Shown here: positions 16,962 to 25,264 of the stretch, piece by piece
Position numbering within the stretch: the stretch's first letter is position 1
Layout: each line of letters begins with the position of its first letter
Assembly (NCBI RefSeq): GCF_900104095.1
Contig: NZ_FNJO01000006.1
Coordinates: forward strand, 280,573 to 344,572
Source of the DNA: Ralstonia sp. 25mfcol4.1
GTDB taxonomy: Bacteria > Pseudomonadota > Gammaproteobacteria > Burkholderiales > Burkholderiaceae
Length of the DNA stretch: 64,000 nt
Direction: 5' to 3'
Made by a program: the position numbers and the translations under genes
Notes under the pieces: generated by a model
What the model saw: the letters and a program-made list of their open reading frames with translations, nothing else
Told to the model about the DNA's origin: nothing
The model's database searches: none

Positions 16962-18200
16962 ATGAATGACAAGTCTCGACGCACGCTGATCGCCTTTGCC
17001 ATCGTGGCAATTCTTGGGGCGGGCGTGGCAACCTCGGTACTGCAACCCTGGCACGGCGGGGAAGCACAGGCCAATACGCCGCCCCCGGCGCCGGCCGTGG
17101 AAGTGTCGGCCGCGGTGGGCCAGACCATCACCGAATGGGATGAGTTCTCGGGCCGCATCGAGGCCGTGGACCGCGTGGAAATCCGTCCGCGCGTTTCCGG
17201 CACCATCGAAACGGTGCATTTCCGCGAAGGCTCCATCGTGAAGAAGGGCGACCCCCTGTTCACGATCGATCCGCGCCCGTACGCCGCCGAAGTGGCTCGC
17301 GCCGAAGCGGCGCTGGCCGCTGCGCAGGTACGCGCGTCGCATGCACAGACCGAGAAGGCCCGTGCGCAACGCCTGCTGGACGACAATGCGATCTCCCGCC
17401 GCGAGTTCGACGAGCGCATCAACGCCGCCAGCGAGATGTCGGCGGACGTGCGCGGCGCACAGGCGGCGCTGGAAGTGGCGAAGCTGAACCTCAGCTACAC
17501 GCGCATCGTTGCACCGGTCTCGGGCAAGGTGTCGCGTGCGGAAATCACCGTGGGCAACCTGGTGGCCGCGGGCGCCGCGTCGCCGCCGCTGACTTCGGTC
17601 GTGTCGGTCTCGCCGGTGTACGCCAGCTTCGATGTCGACGAGCAGAGCTACCTGCGCTATACGGCGCCGGGCGCCAGCGGCGGCAAGAACGACCTGCCGG
17701 TGTTCCTGGGCCTGGCCAACGAGGACGGCAACCCGCACAAGGGCAAGATCCATTCGATCGACAACCGGCTCGATACGCGTAGCGGCACCATCCGCGTGCG
17801 CGCCGTGTTCGACAACGAGGATGGCCGCCTGCTGCCGGGTCTGTACGCGAAGGTCAAGCTCGGTGGCGGTTCGCCGCACCCGGCGGTGCTGGTCAACGAT
17901 CGCGCCATCGGCACCGACCAGGGCAAGAAGTTCGTGCTCGTGGTCGACAAGGCCAACAAGCTCGTGTATCGCGAAGTCGAGCTTGGACCGACGTACGAAG
18001 GGCTGCGCGTGATCCGCAAGGGGCTGCAACCGGGCGAGAACATCGTCGTGAACGGCCTGATGCGCGTGCGCCCTGGCGACACCGTGGCACCGAAGGCCGT
18101 GGCCATGGCCTATCGCAGCGAGCTTGAGCCGCGCGGCACCACCCCCGACCGCAAGCAGGCCGCGGACGAGGGCAAGGCCGACAAGGCCAAGGTGAGCTGA
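16962..18200 (+). CDS. bpeE: RND efflux periplasmic adaptor (BpeE/MexE-like)
   Basis: A 412-residue membrane fusion protein linking an inner-membrane RND pump to an outer-membrane channel. An N-terminal signal anchor (LIAFAIVAILGAGVATSVL) is followed by the lipoyl half-motif VEIRPRVSGTIETVHFREGS, an alpha hairpin (about residues 105-165, rich in A, E and R), the second half YTRIVAPVSGKVSRAEITVG, a beta barrel and a membrane-proximal domain (PGLYAKVKLG, VNDRAIGTDQGKKFVLVVD). There is no lipobox cysteine. It is followed by the pump and channel genes on the same strand. Likely substrates by family are chloramphenicol, trimethoprim and fluoroquinolones. Confidence 0.88.
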   Translation: MNDKSRRTLIAFAIVAILGAGVATSVLQPWHGGEAQANTPPPAPAVEVSAAVGQTITEWDEFSGRIEAVDRVEIRPRVSGTIETVHFREGSIVKKGDPLFTIDPRPYAAEVARAEAALAAAQVRASHAQTEKARAQRLLDDNAISRREFDERINAASEMSADVRGAQAALEVAKLNLSYTRIVAPVSGKVSRAEITVGNLVAAGAASPPLTSVVSVSPVYASFDVDEQSYLRYTAPGASGGKNDLPVFLGLANEDGNPHKGKIHSIDNRLDTRSGTIRVRAVFDNEDGRLLPGLYAKVKLGGGSPHPAVLVNDRAIGTDQGKKFVLVVDKANKLVYREVELGPTYEGLRVIRKGLQPGENIVVNGLMRVRPGDTVAPKAVAMAYRSELEPRGTTPDRKQAADEGKADKAKVS

Positions 18201-18303
18201 GCGCCCGCCCGAAGCCACACCGAACTGAAATTCTCCCTGCAGTAGTACATGGCGTCCGCTCGACGAGCGGACGGCCAGGGGGACTGCTTTCGCCGAGACC
18301 AAG

Positions 18304-21300
18304 ATGAATCTCTCGAAATTCTTTATCGATCGCCCGATTTTCGCGGGCGTGCTGTCGGTGCTGATCTTCCTGATCGGCGCCATCTCGATGTTCAAGTTAC
18401 CGATCTCGGAGTACCCGGAAGTGGTACCGCCCTCGGTGGTGGTGCGCGCGCAGTTCCCGGGCGCCAACCCGAAGGTGATCGCCGAGACCGTGGCCACGCC
18501 GCTGGAGGAACAGATCAACGGCGTCGAGGACATGCTCTACATGAACTCGCAGGCCAACAGCGACGGCAACCTGACGCTGACGGTGACCTTCAAGCTGGGC
18601 ACCGACCCGGACAAGGCCCAGCAGCTGGTGCAGAACCGTGTCTCGCAGGCCGAACCGCGCCTGCCGGAGGACGTGCGCCGGCTGGGCATCACCACGGTCA
18701 AGAGCTCGCCTGACCTGACCATGGTGGTCCACCTGGTATCGCCGAACGACCGCTACGACATGACGTACCTGCGCAACTATGCGCTGATCAACGTGAAGGA
18801 CCGCCTGGCGCGGATCCAGGGCGTGGGCCAGGTGCAGATGTTCGGCTCGGGCGACTACTCGATGCGCGTCTGGGTGAACCCGGAGAAGATCGCCGAGCGC
18901 GGCCTGGCCGCGTCCGACGTGGTGCGCGCCATCCGCGAGCAGAACGTGCAGGTGGCGGCCGGCGTGATCGGCCAGTCGCCGTCGCTGCCGGGCACCGACC
19001 TGCAGCTGTCGGTGAACGCCCAGGGCCGTCTGCAGACCGTGGAGGAGTTTGGCGACATCATCGTCAGGACCTCGCCCGACGGCGTGGTGACGTACCTGAA
19101 GGACATCGCCCGCATCGAACTGGGCGCGTCGGAATACGCGCTGCGCTCGCTGCTGGACAACAAGTCCGCCGTGGCGCTGCCGATCTTCCAGTCGCCGGGC
19201 TCCAACGCGATCCAGATCTCGAACGACGTGCGCAAGACCATGGCCGAGCTGAAGGCCAACATGCCGGAAGGCGTGGACTACAGCATCGTCTATGACCCGA
19301 CGCAGTTCGTGCGCCACTCGATCGAGGCCGTGGTCCACACGCTGTTCGAGGCCATCGCGCTGGTGGTGCTGGTGGTGATCCTGTTCCTGCAGACGTGGCG
19401 CGCTTCGATCATCCCGCTGCTGGCGGTGCCGGTGTCGATCGTCGGTACGTTCGGCCTGATGCATGCGTTCGGCTTCTCGATCAACGCGCTGAGCCTGTTC
19501 GGCCTGGTGCTGGCGATCGGTATCGTGGTGGACGATGCGATCGTGGTGGTGGAAAACGTCGAGCGGAACATCGAGGAAGGGCTGTCGCCGAAGGAGGCCA
19601 CCTACAAGGCCATGCGCGAAGTGTCGGGCCCGATCATCGCCATCGCCCTGACGCTGATCGCCGTGTTCGTGCCGCTGGCGTTCATGACCGGCCTGACCGG
19701 CCAGTTCTACAAGCAGTTCGCGCTGACGATCTCGATCTCGACGATCATCTCGGCGTTCAACTCGCTGACGCTGTCGCCGGCCCTGTCCGCGCTGCTGCTC
19801 AAGGGCCACGACGCGCCCAAGGACTGGCTGACGCGTGGCATGGACCGTGTCTTCGGCGGCTTCTTCGCCCGCTTCAACCGCTTCTTCGGCCGCAGCTCGG
19901 ACAGCTATGGCCGTGGCGTGAAGGGCGTGATCCGCCGCAAGGGTTCGGTGTTCGGCGTCTATGCCGTGATGCTGGTGGCCACCTGGGGCGTGTTCCAGAT
20001 GGTGCCGAAGGGCTTTGTGCCGGCGCAGGACAAGCAGTATCTGGTGAGCTTCGCCAAGCTGCCTGACGGCGCCACGCTGGACCGTACCGAGGACGTGATC
20101 CGCCGCATGTCGGATATCGCGCTCAAGCATCCGGGCGTGGAATCGGCCGTGGCCTTCCCGGGCCTGTCGATCAACGGCTTCACCAACAGCCCGAGCGCCG
20201 GCATCGTGTTCGTCACGCTGGATCCGTTCGACCAGCGCAAGAGCAAGGAGCTGTCTGGCAATGCGATTGCAGCCGACCTGAACAAGCAGTACGGGTCGAT
20301 CCAGGACGCGTTCATCGCCGTGTTCCCGCCGCCGCCGGTACAGGGCCTGGGCACGATCGGCGGGTTCAAGATGATGATCGAGGACCGTGCCGCGCTGGGT
20401 TACGACGAACTGTTCAGCGCCACCAACGCGTTCATGACCAAGGCGCGCGCCACCCCGGAGCTGGCTGGCATCTTCAGCAACTACCAGGTGAACGTGCCCC
20501 AGCTGGACGTGCAGCTTGACCGCACCAAGGCCAAGCAGCTGGGCGTGCCGGTGACGGACGTGTTCGAGACGCTGCAGACCTATCTTGGCTCGTCGTACGT
20601 GAACGACTTCAACAAGTTCGGTCGTACGTATCAGGTCAAGGTGCAGGCCGATGCGCAGTTCCGCCAGCATGCCGAGGACATCCTGCAACTGAAGGCGCGC
20701 AGCAGTTCCGGCGAAATGGTGCCGCTGTCGTCGCTGGTGAAGGTCAAGCAGGGCTTCGGTCCGGATAGCGTCACGCGCTACAACGGCTTTACCGCCGCCG
20801 ATATGAACGGCGGTCCGGCGCCAGGCTTCTCGTCGGGCCAGGCCCAGGCTGCTGCCGAGCGCATTGCCGCCGAAACGCTGCCCAAGGGCATCGGCTTCGA
20901 GTGGACCGAGCTGACGTACCAGGACATCCTGGCCGGCAACGCGGGGGTGTGGATCTTCCCGCTGTGCGTGCTGCTGGTGTTCCTGGTGCTGGCTGCCCAG
21001 TACGAAAGCCTGACGCTGCCGCTGGCGGTGATCCTGATCGTGCCGATGAGCCTGCTGGCCGCCATGACCGGTGTCTGGCTGACGCGTGGCGACAACAACA
21101 TCTTCACGCAGATCGGTTTCATCGTGCTGGTGGGGCTGTCCGCGAAAAACGCGATCCTGATCGTGGAGTTCGCCCGTGAACTGGAACACCAGGGCCGCAC
21201 CGTGGTGCAGGCCGCGATCGAAGCCAGCCGCCTGCGTTTGCGCCCGATCCTGATGACGTCGTTCGCGTTCATCATGGGCGTGGTGCCGCTGGTGGTCTCC

Positions 21301-21495
21301 ACCGGTGCCGGCGCGGAAATGCGCCATGCCATGGGCGTGGCGGTGTTCGCAGGGATGCTGGGCGTGACGTTCTTCGGCCTGTTCCTGACGCCGGTGTTCT
21401 ACGTGGCACTGCGTCTGCTGGCCACCCGCAAGCAGCGTCGTGAAGCGGTTGCGACGGATGTGCCGGCATCGCACGCCGTGCCGTCCGCAGAGTGA
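18304..21495 (+). CDS. bpeF: RND multidrug efflux pump (BpeF/MexF-like)
   Basis: A 1063-residue HAE-1 family inner-membrane pump driven by protons. It begins MNLSKFFIDRPIFAGVLSVL, has the twelve-helix plan with two large periplasmic loops, and carries the proton-relay aspartates in LVLAIGIVVDDAIVVVENVE within TM4. The second half repeats the pattern with FIVLVGLSAKNAILIVEFAR at TM10, including the conserved lysine. MexF-type features such as FSINALSLFGLVLAIG are seen. Its stop codon overlaps the start of the channel gene (TGATG), so the two are translationally coupled. Confidence 0.93.
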   Translation: MNLSKFFIDRPIFAGVLSVLIFLIGAISMFKLPISEYPEVVPPSVVVRAQFPGANPKVIAETVATPLEEQINGVEDMLYMNSQANSDGNLTLTVTFKLGTDPDKAQQLVQNRVSQAEPRLPEDVRRLGITTVKSSPDLTMVVHLVSPNDRYDMTYLRNYALINVKDRLARIQGVGQVQMFGSGDYSMRVWVNPEKIAERGLAASDVVRAIREQNVQVAAGVIGQSPSLPGTDLQLSVNAQGRLQTVEEFGDIIVRTSPDGVVTYLKDIARIELGASEYALRSLLDNKSAVALPIFQSPGSNAIQISNDVRKTMAELKANMPEGVDYSIVYDPTQFVRHSIEAVVHTLFEAIALVVLVVILFLQTWRASIIPLLAVPVSIVGTFGLMHAFGFSINALSLFGLVLAIGIVVDDAIVVVENVERNIEEGLSPKEATYKAMREVSGPIIAIALTLIAVFVPLAFMTGLTGQFYKQFALTISISTIISAFNSLTLSPALSALLLKGHDAPKDWLTRGMDRVFGGFFARFNRFFGRSSDSYGRGVKGVIRRKGSVFGVYAVMLVATWGVFQMVPKGFVPAQDKQYLVSFAKLPDGATLDRTEDVIRRMSDIALKHPGVESAVAFPGLSINGFTNSPSAGIVFVTLDPFDQRKSKELSGNAIAADLNKQYGSIQDAFIAVFPPPPVQGLGTIGGFKMMIEDRAALGYDELFSATNAFMTKARATPELAGIFSNYQVNVPQLDVQLDRTKAKQLGVPVTDVFETLQTYLGSSYVNDFNKFGRTYQVKVQADAQFRQHAEDILQLKARSSSGEMVPLSSLVKVKQGFGPDSVTRYNGFTAADMNGGPAPGFSSGQAQAAAERIAAETLPKGIGFEWTELTYQDILAGNAGVWIFPLCVLLVFLVLAAQYESLTLPLAVILIVPMSLLAAMTGVWLTRGDNNIFTQIGFIVLVGLSAKNAILIVEFARELEHQGRTVVQAAIEASRLRLRPILMTSFAFIMGVVPLVVSTGAGAEMRHAMGVAVFAGMLGVTFFGLFLTPVFYVALRLLATRKQRREAVATDVPASHAVPSAE

Positions 21496-22991
21496 TGGTG
21501 AAAGACATGAACAACATCGTGATGAAGCAGTACCTGCCCAGGCTTGGCGCCCTGGCCGCCGCGCTGGTGCTGGCCGGCTGCTCGCTGGCACCGACCTACA
21601 AGGTGCCCGAGACGCCCACCGCCGCCACCTTCAAGGAAGCCGATGCGGCCGCTACCGAGGGCGCGCAGTGGAAGACCGCCACGCCGGCCGAAGGCCAGCA
21701 ACGCGGCGACTGGTGGCGCGTGTTCGGCGACGCCGAGCTGGACCGCCTGATCGACGCCGCCAACGCCCATAACCAGGACCTGGCCGCAGCCGCGGCCCGC
21801 CTGAAGCAGGCGCGGGCCTTCACCGGCGCCACCGAGGCGGACCTGTATCCGCAGCTGAGCGCGGGTTTCGACCCGACGCGTACGCAGCCGTCGGCCGCGT
21901 CGCAGGGCCTGCCGGACGGCACGCGCGTATCGCCGCAGACCGTGTACAAGGCGCGGCTGTTCGCCAACTACGAGCTCGACCTGTTCGGTCGCGTGGCCAG
22001 CAGCGTGAATGCTGCCCGCGCCGAAGAGAAGGGCGCCGAGGACCTGTACCGCTCGGTGCAGCTCGCGCTGCAAGCCGATGTGGCGCAGGCATACTTCGCC
22101 CTTCGTACGCTTGATAGCGACCGTGAGCTGCTGAACGCGACGATCAAGTTGCGCGAGGATTCGCTGTCGCTGCTGCGCAAGCGCTACGAGGCAGGCGAGA
22201 CGACCGACCTGGACCCGGCCCGCGCCGAATCGGAACTGGGCACGGCGCGTGCCGACCTGGCCAGCATCGAGCGTCGCCGCGCCAACCAGGAACACGCGCT
22301 GGCGGTGCTGACCGGCGTGGCCCCTTCGCAGTTCGGGCTGGCCGCCAGGCCGTTCGACACGGCGCCGGTGGCGGTGCCGGCGGGGCTGCCGTCGGAACTG
22401 CTGGAGCGCCGTCCCGACATCGCTGCGGCGGAGCGCCAGATGGCGGCCGCCAATGCGCGGATCGGCATTGCAAAGGCCGCGTTCTTCCCGCGCATCTCGC
22501 TGACGGCGCTGTTCGGCTTCGAGTCGTCGGATCTGTCGAACCTGTTCAAGTGGTCGTCGCGGACATGGATGCTCGGGCCGCTGGTGGGCACGACGGTGGC
22601 GCAAACCATCTTTGATGGTGGCCGCAACAGCTCGAACCTGGCCGGCGCCCGCGCCGCCCACGAGGAAAGCGTGGCCCGTTACCAGCAGACCGTGCTGGTG
22701 GCCTTCCGCGAGGTCGAAGACAGCCTGGCCGATGTGCGCTGGCTCAGCCAGCAGGCCACGGCGCTCGACGGCGCACTGGCCGGCGCCAGGCGGGCACAGC
22801 GCATCTCGCGCAGCCGCTACGATGCCGGCGCCGTCGATTACCTGACGGTGATCGACGCGGACCGCACCGTGCTGCAGTCGCAGCGCGATGCCAACGCGGT
22901 GGCCGGCCTGCGCGCCGCGGCGACGGTGTCGCTGGTGCGCAGCCTGGGCGGTGGCTGGGGTCCGTTGCCGGAGGCCGTGGCGAAGAACTGA
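21495..22991 (+). CDS. oprC: NodT-family outer-membrane efflux lipoprotein (OprC/OpcM-like)
   Basis: A 498-residue TolC-like channel. A type II signal peptide ends at LVLAGCSLAPTYKVPE, so the mature protein is lipidated. Two structural repeats follow (GDWWRVFGDAELDRLIDAAN, ELLERRPDIAAAERQMAAAN and FPRISLTALFGFESSDLSNL), each with two OEP strands and long helices. It completes the tripartite pump. ATG 21495 overlaps the pump stop; a second ATG at 21507 also works. The operon ends in a hairpin at 23021-23044. Confidence 0.9.
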   Translation: MVKDMNNIVMKQYLPRLGALAAALVLAGCSLAPTYKVPETPTAATFKEADAAATEGAQWKTATPAEGQQRGDWWRVFGDAELDRLIDAANAHNQDLAAAAARLKQARAFTGATEADLYPQLSAGFDPTRTQPSAASQGLPDGTRVSPQTVYKARLFANYELDLFGRVASSVNAARAEEKGAEDLYRSVQLALQADVAQAYFALRTLDSDRELLNATIKLREDSLSLLRKRYEAGETTDLDPARAESELGTARADLASIERRRANQEHALAVLTGVAPSQFGLAARPFDTAPVAVPAGLPSELLERRPDIAAAERQMAAANARIGIAKAAFFPRISLTALFGFESSDLSNLFKWSSRTWMLGPLVGTTVAQTIFDGGRNSSNLAGARAAHEESVARYQQTVLVAFREVEDSLADVRWLSQQATALDGALAGARRAQRISRSRYDAGAVDYLTVIDADRTVLQSQRDANAVAGLRAAATVSLVRSLGGGWGPLPEAVAKN

Positions 22992-23020
22992 GGCAGCTTC
23001 GCCTGCCGCTGTGGGTGTCG

Positions 23021-23044
23021 CCCTCTCCCGCAAGCGGGGGAGGG
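23021..23044 (+). terminator. Hairpin terminator of the RND operon
   Basis: CCCTCTCCCGC (23021-23031) pairs with GCGGGGGAGGG (23034-23044) with one G-U pair and a two-base gap. It lies 30 bases after the channel stop codon. No T run follows, so it may act with Rho or as a stabilising 3' end. It closely copies the stem at 14530-14555. Confidence 0.55.
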
Positions 23045-23072
23045 TGGTAAACACAATCGGTCACAAACATGG

Positions 23073-23117
23073 CTGGCGCGATGTTTCCAGGTCACTACAC
23101 TGGAAATATCGCGCCAG
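23073..23117. promoter_or_regulatory. 18-bp inverted repeat upstream of the bactofilin-like gene
   Basis: CTGGCGCGATGTTTCCAG (23073-23090) and CTGGAAATATCGCGCCAG (23100-23117) are inverted copies with one mismatch that is a G-U pair in RNA, around a nine-base loop. TTCTGTTTT follows directly. It ends 22 bases before the start codon. It could be an intrinsic terminator or attenuator in the leader, or a large operator. Confidence 0.6.
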
Positions 23118-23139
23118 TTCTGTTTTAGGGAGGGCCGAT

Positions 23140-23535
23140 ATGCGAATCCTTCGCCGGATGGCCGTCGCGGTTGTCCTGCTCGGCACCTTGCTGCCCGTCG
23201 TCTGCACCGGCCAGTCCGTTACCGGTTCCATCGCCGTGGGCGGTTCCGCACGGGTGAAAGGGCCGGCCACGGTGAACGGCACCTTGAGCGTGGATGGCCA
23301 TGTCTACGCCAACGGCCCGCTCACCGCTGCGTGGTTCGCGTCGCCTGGGCGCGGGTATCCGCCGCCGATGGAGCGGTCGCTGCTCAAGGTCTTTCATGGG
23401 CCGCTGACCGTGCAGGGATCGATGGTGGTGCACGGCGATCTCTATGTCGACGGCCCGCTGACGGTCAACGGGCCGCTTGAGGCGGGCGGCGGCATCGACG
23501 CCAACGGGCCGATGGTGGAGCGCCACGCACGTTGA
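23140..23535 (+). CDS. Secreted bactofilin-like repeat protein, hypothetical
   Basis: A 131-residue protein with a Sec signal peptide (MRILRRMAVAVVLLGTLLPV) and then a run of short turns of a beta-solenoid: GSIAVGGSARVKGPATVNG, LSVDGHVYANGPL, HGPLTVQGSMVVHGDLYVDG, PLTVNGPLEAGGGIDANGP. The V-x-G-x-x-x-V spacing resembles bactofilins and polymer-forming cytoskeletal proteins, but those are cytoplasmic while this one is exported. A proline-rich insert (ASPGRGYPPPMER) interrupts the solenoid. ATG 23140 has AGGGAGG before it. Its stop overlaps the next start (TGATG), so it is coupled to the DUF2127 gene. Confidence 0.65.
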   Translation: MRILRRMAVAVVLLGTLLPVVCTGQSVTGSIAVGGSARVKGPATVNGTLSVDGHVYANGPLTAAWFASPGRGYPPPMERSLLKVFHGPLTVQGSMVVHGDLYVDGPLTVNGPLEAGGGIDANGPMVERHAR

Positions 23536-24038
23536 TGTTGCACAATGGCGACTTCGCTGATTTTCACGAACTCGTCATGGCGCACGTCAGCCCCGCAGTT
23601 GGCCTCAAGAGCATTGCCCTGTTCGAAGCCGCCAAGGGCGCCCTGGTGATCCTGGCCGGGCTTGGCCTGGTGGCGTTGCTGCACGCCGATGCACAGGCGC
23701 TGGCCGAAGCCATTGTCGGCCGTTTCCACCTGAATCCCGCCAGCCACTATCCGAAGGTGTTCCTGGCACTGCTGTCCAATCCCAGCGACGGCCGGCTGTG
23801 GGCCATCGGCGGGTCGGCCGCGGTGTACGCGCTGATGCGCTTCGCCGAGGCCTACGGGCTGTGGCGTGGGCGTGCCTGGGGCAACTGGCTCGGCGTCTGG
23901 TCCGGCGGGATCTACATTCCGGTGGAGCTGTACGAGGCGGTGCGGCATCCCACGTGGATCCATGTGGGGCTGGCGGCGGCCAACGCGCTGGTGGTGGTCT
24001 ACCTCGTGCAAAGCCTGGCACGCCACACGGTCAAGTAA
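23535..24038 (+). CDS. DUF2127 family membrane protein
   Basis: A 167-residue inner-membrane protein with four predicted helices. The DUF2127 hallmarks are GLKSIALFEAAKGALVILAG near the N-terminus, ALMRFAEAYGLWRGRAWGNW in the middle and WSGGIYIPVELYEAVRHPTW after it. Function is unknown in the family. ATG 23535 overlaps the stop of the previous gene; ATG 23578 (MAHVSPAVGLK) is a good alternative that fits the family start better. The coupling suggests it works with the exported repeat protein upstream. Confidence 0.72.
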   Translation: MLHNGDFADFHELVMAHVSPAVGLKSIALFEAAKGALVILAGLGLVALLHADAQALAEAIVGRFHLNPASHYPKVFLALLSNPSDGRLWAIGGSAAVYALMRFAEAYGLWRGRAWGNWLGVWSGGIYIPVELYEAVRHPTWIHVGLAAANALVVVYLVQSLARHTVK

Positions 24039-24153
24039 GCCGGGCGGCGCAAATCTGCTAAGGTAGACGCGATGCCGCGCGCCTGGCGTGCGGCCGTCCT
24101 GCCACGCGGTGCTGTCAGACAGCCACCGATATCAACCGCCCTAGAGACCCATC

Positions 24154-24444
24154 ATGATTCACGAAATTGCACAGATCACGATCAAGCCCGGCATGGAAGC
24201 GCAGTTCGAAGCCAACGTGGCCAAGGCCAAGCCGCTGTTCCTGCGGTCGAAGGGCTGCCACGGCCTGAATCTGCAGCGGTCGATCGAACAGCCGTCGCAG
24301 TACACGCTGGTGGTGGCCTGGGAGACCGTGGAAGACCATATGGTTCATTTCCGCGAGTCGGACGAATTCCAGGAATGGCGCAAGCTGGTCAGCGACTGCT
24401 TTGCCGCGCCGCCGGCCGTTCATCACGTCAACACGGTGCTCTGA
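24154..24444 (+). CDS. Antibiotic biosynthesis monooxygenase (ABM) domain protein
   Basis: A 96-residue dimeric alpha-beta barrel protein. The pattern EIAQITIKPGMEAQFEANVAK, a central SKGCHGLNLQRSIEQPSQYT and the WETVEDHMVHFRESDEFQEW segment are typical of ABM/YgiN-like proteins. Members include quinol monooxygenases and haem-degrading enzymes, while many have no known reaction. It ends with a histidine pair (AVHHVNTVL). It stands between the DUF2127 gene and pssA on the same strand. Confidence 0.8.
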   Translation: MIHEIAQITIKPGMEAQFEANVAKAKPLFLRSKGCHGLNLQRSIEQPSQYTLVVAWETVEDHMVHFRESDEFQEWRKLVSDCFAAPPAVHHVNTVL

Positions 24445-24512
24445 GCGGCCCGATCGCGACTGACCGCCCACGCACGTGACGCAGGCGCCGATGCGCCAAA
24501 GGAGCCCGCCGC

Positions 24513-25151
24513 ATGTCGACACCTCAGCAGCGCCCCCGGCATTTTTCGATGCTGCGCGACCTGCAGCTGGCGGATTTCTTCACGCTGGCCAACGCGGCGT
24601 GCGGCATGGGTTCGGTGTTCTACGCGATGTATTTCGTCGCCGAACCGTCGCTCAGGCATTTCTATATCGCGGCGGCGCTGGCGCCGGCCGCGTTCATCTT
24701 CGATGTGCTGGACGGGCGCATCGCCCGCTGGCGCCACGCCCATTCGGCGCTGGGCCGTGAACTGGATTCGCTGTCGGACATCATCTCGTTCGGCGTCGGT
24801 CCGGCCACCCTGGCGTTTGCGGCCGGCATGCGCGGCGGCTGGGACCTGGCCGCGCTGATGTACTTCGTCTGCTGCGGCGTCAGCCGCCTGGCCCGCTTCA
24901 ACGTCACGGCCGAGACCCTGGCCGAAGGCTCGGCCCTGGGCAAGGTCAAATACTTCGAAGGCACGCCCATTCCCACCAGCGTGGTACTCACCGGCATTCT
25001 GGCCTGGTGCGCCTCGCATGGCCTGATCGGCGACGCCCTGCCAGCCGGCGCGATGGCCATCGGCCCCGGCACGTTCCACCCGATGTCGCTGCTGTTTGTG
25101 CTGAGCGGCTCGCTGATGATCAGCAAGACGCTGCGGATTCCGAAGTTCTGA
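24513..25151 (+). CDS. pssA: CDP-diacylglycerol-serine O-phosphatidyltransferase
   Basis: A 212-residue integral membrane enzyme that makes phosphatidylserine from CDP-diacylglycerol and serine, the step before phosphatidylethanolamine. The CDP-alcohol phosphatidyltransferase signature DG-x2-AR-x8-G-x3-D-x3-D is complete: DGRIAR, then GRELDSLSD. About six further hydrophobic segments follow. It is of the Gram-positive/type II length class common in beta-proteobacteria. No psd gene is adjacent. Confidence 0.85.
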   Translation: MSTPQQRPRHFSMLRDLQLADFFTLANAACGMGSVFYAMYFVAEPSLRHFYIAAALAPAAFIFDVLDGRIARWRHAHSALGRELDSLSDIISFGVGPATLAFAAGMRGGWDLAALMYFVCCGVSRLARFNVTAETLAEGSALGKVKYFEGTPIPTSVVLTGILAWCASHGLIGDALPAGAMAIGPGTFHPMSLLFVLSGSLMISKTLRIPKF

Positions 25152-25264
25152 CCCGGCTATTCTGCGTCGAAATCTTTTAAAACGGCTGCGAAGACTTTGA
25201 ATCGACGCCTGGAGGCGGCTGCGCTATGTTCGGCGCGTATCCGAACCCTCGAGGAGCCGTCTTC

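Noticed and set aside
15797..17422. 541-codon - strand frame over llpE and the adaptor gene
   Set aside because: No motifs, and it opposes two genes with clear family signatures.
18397..21591. A 1064-codon open frame on the - strand
   Set aside because: It is antisense to the RND pump gene and its translation is a run of His, Arg, Gln and Asp typical of GC-rich shadow frames. The + strand frame has full family motifs.
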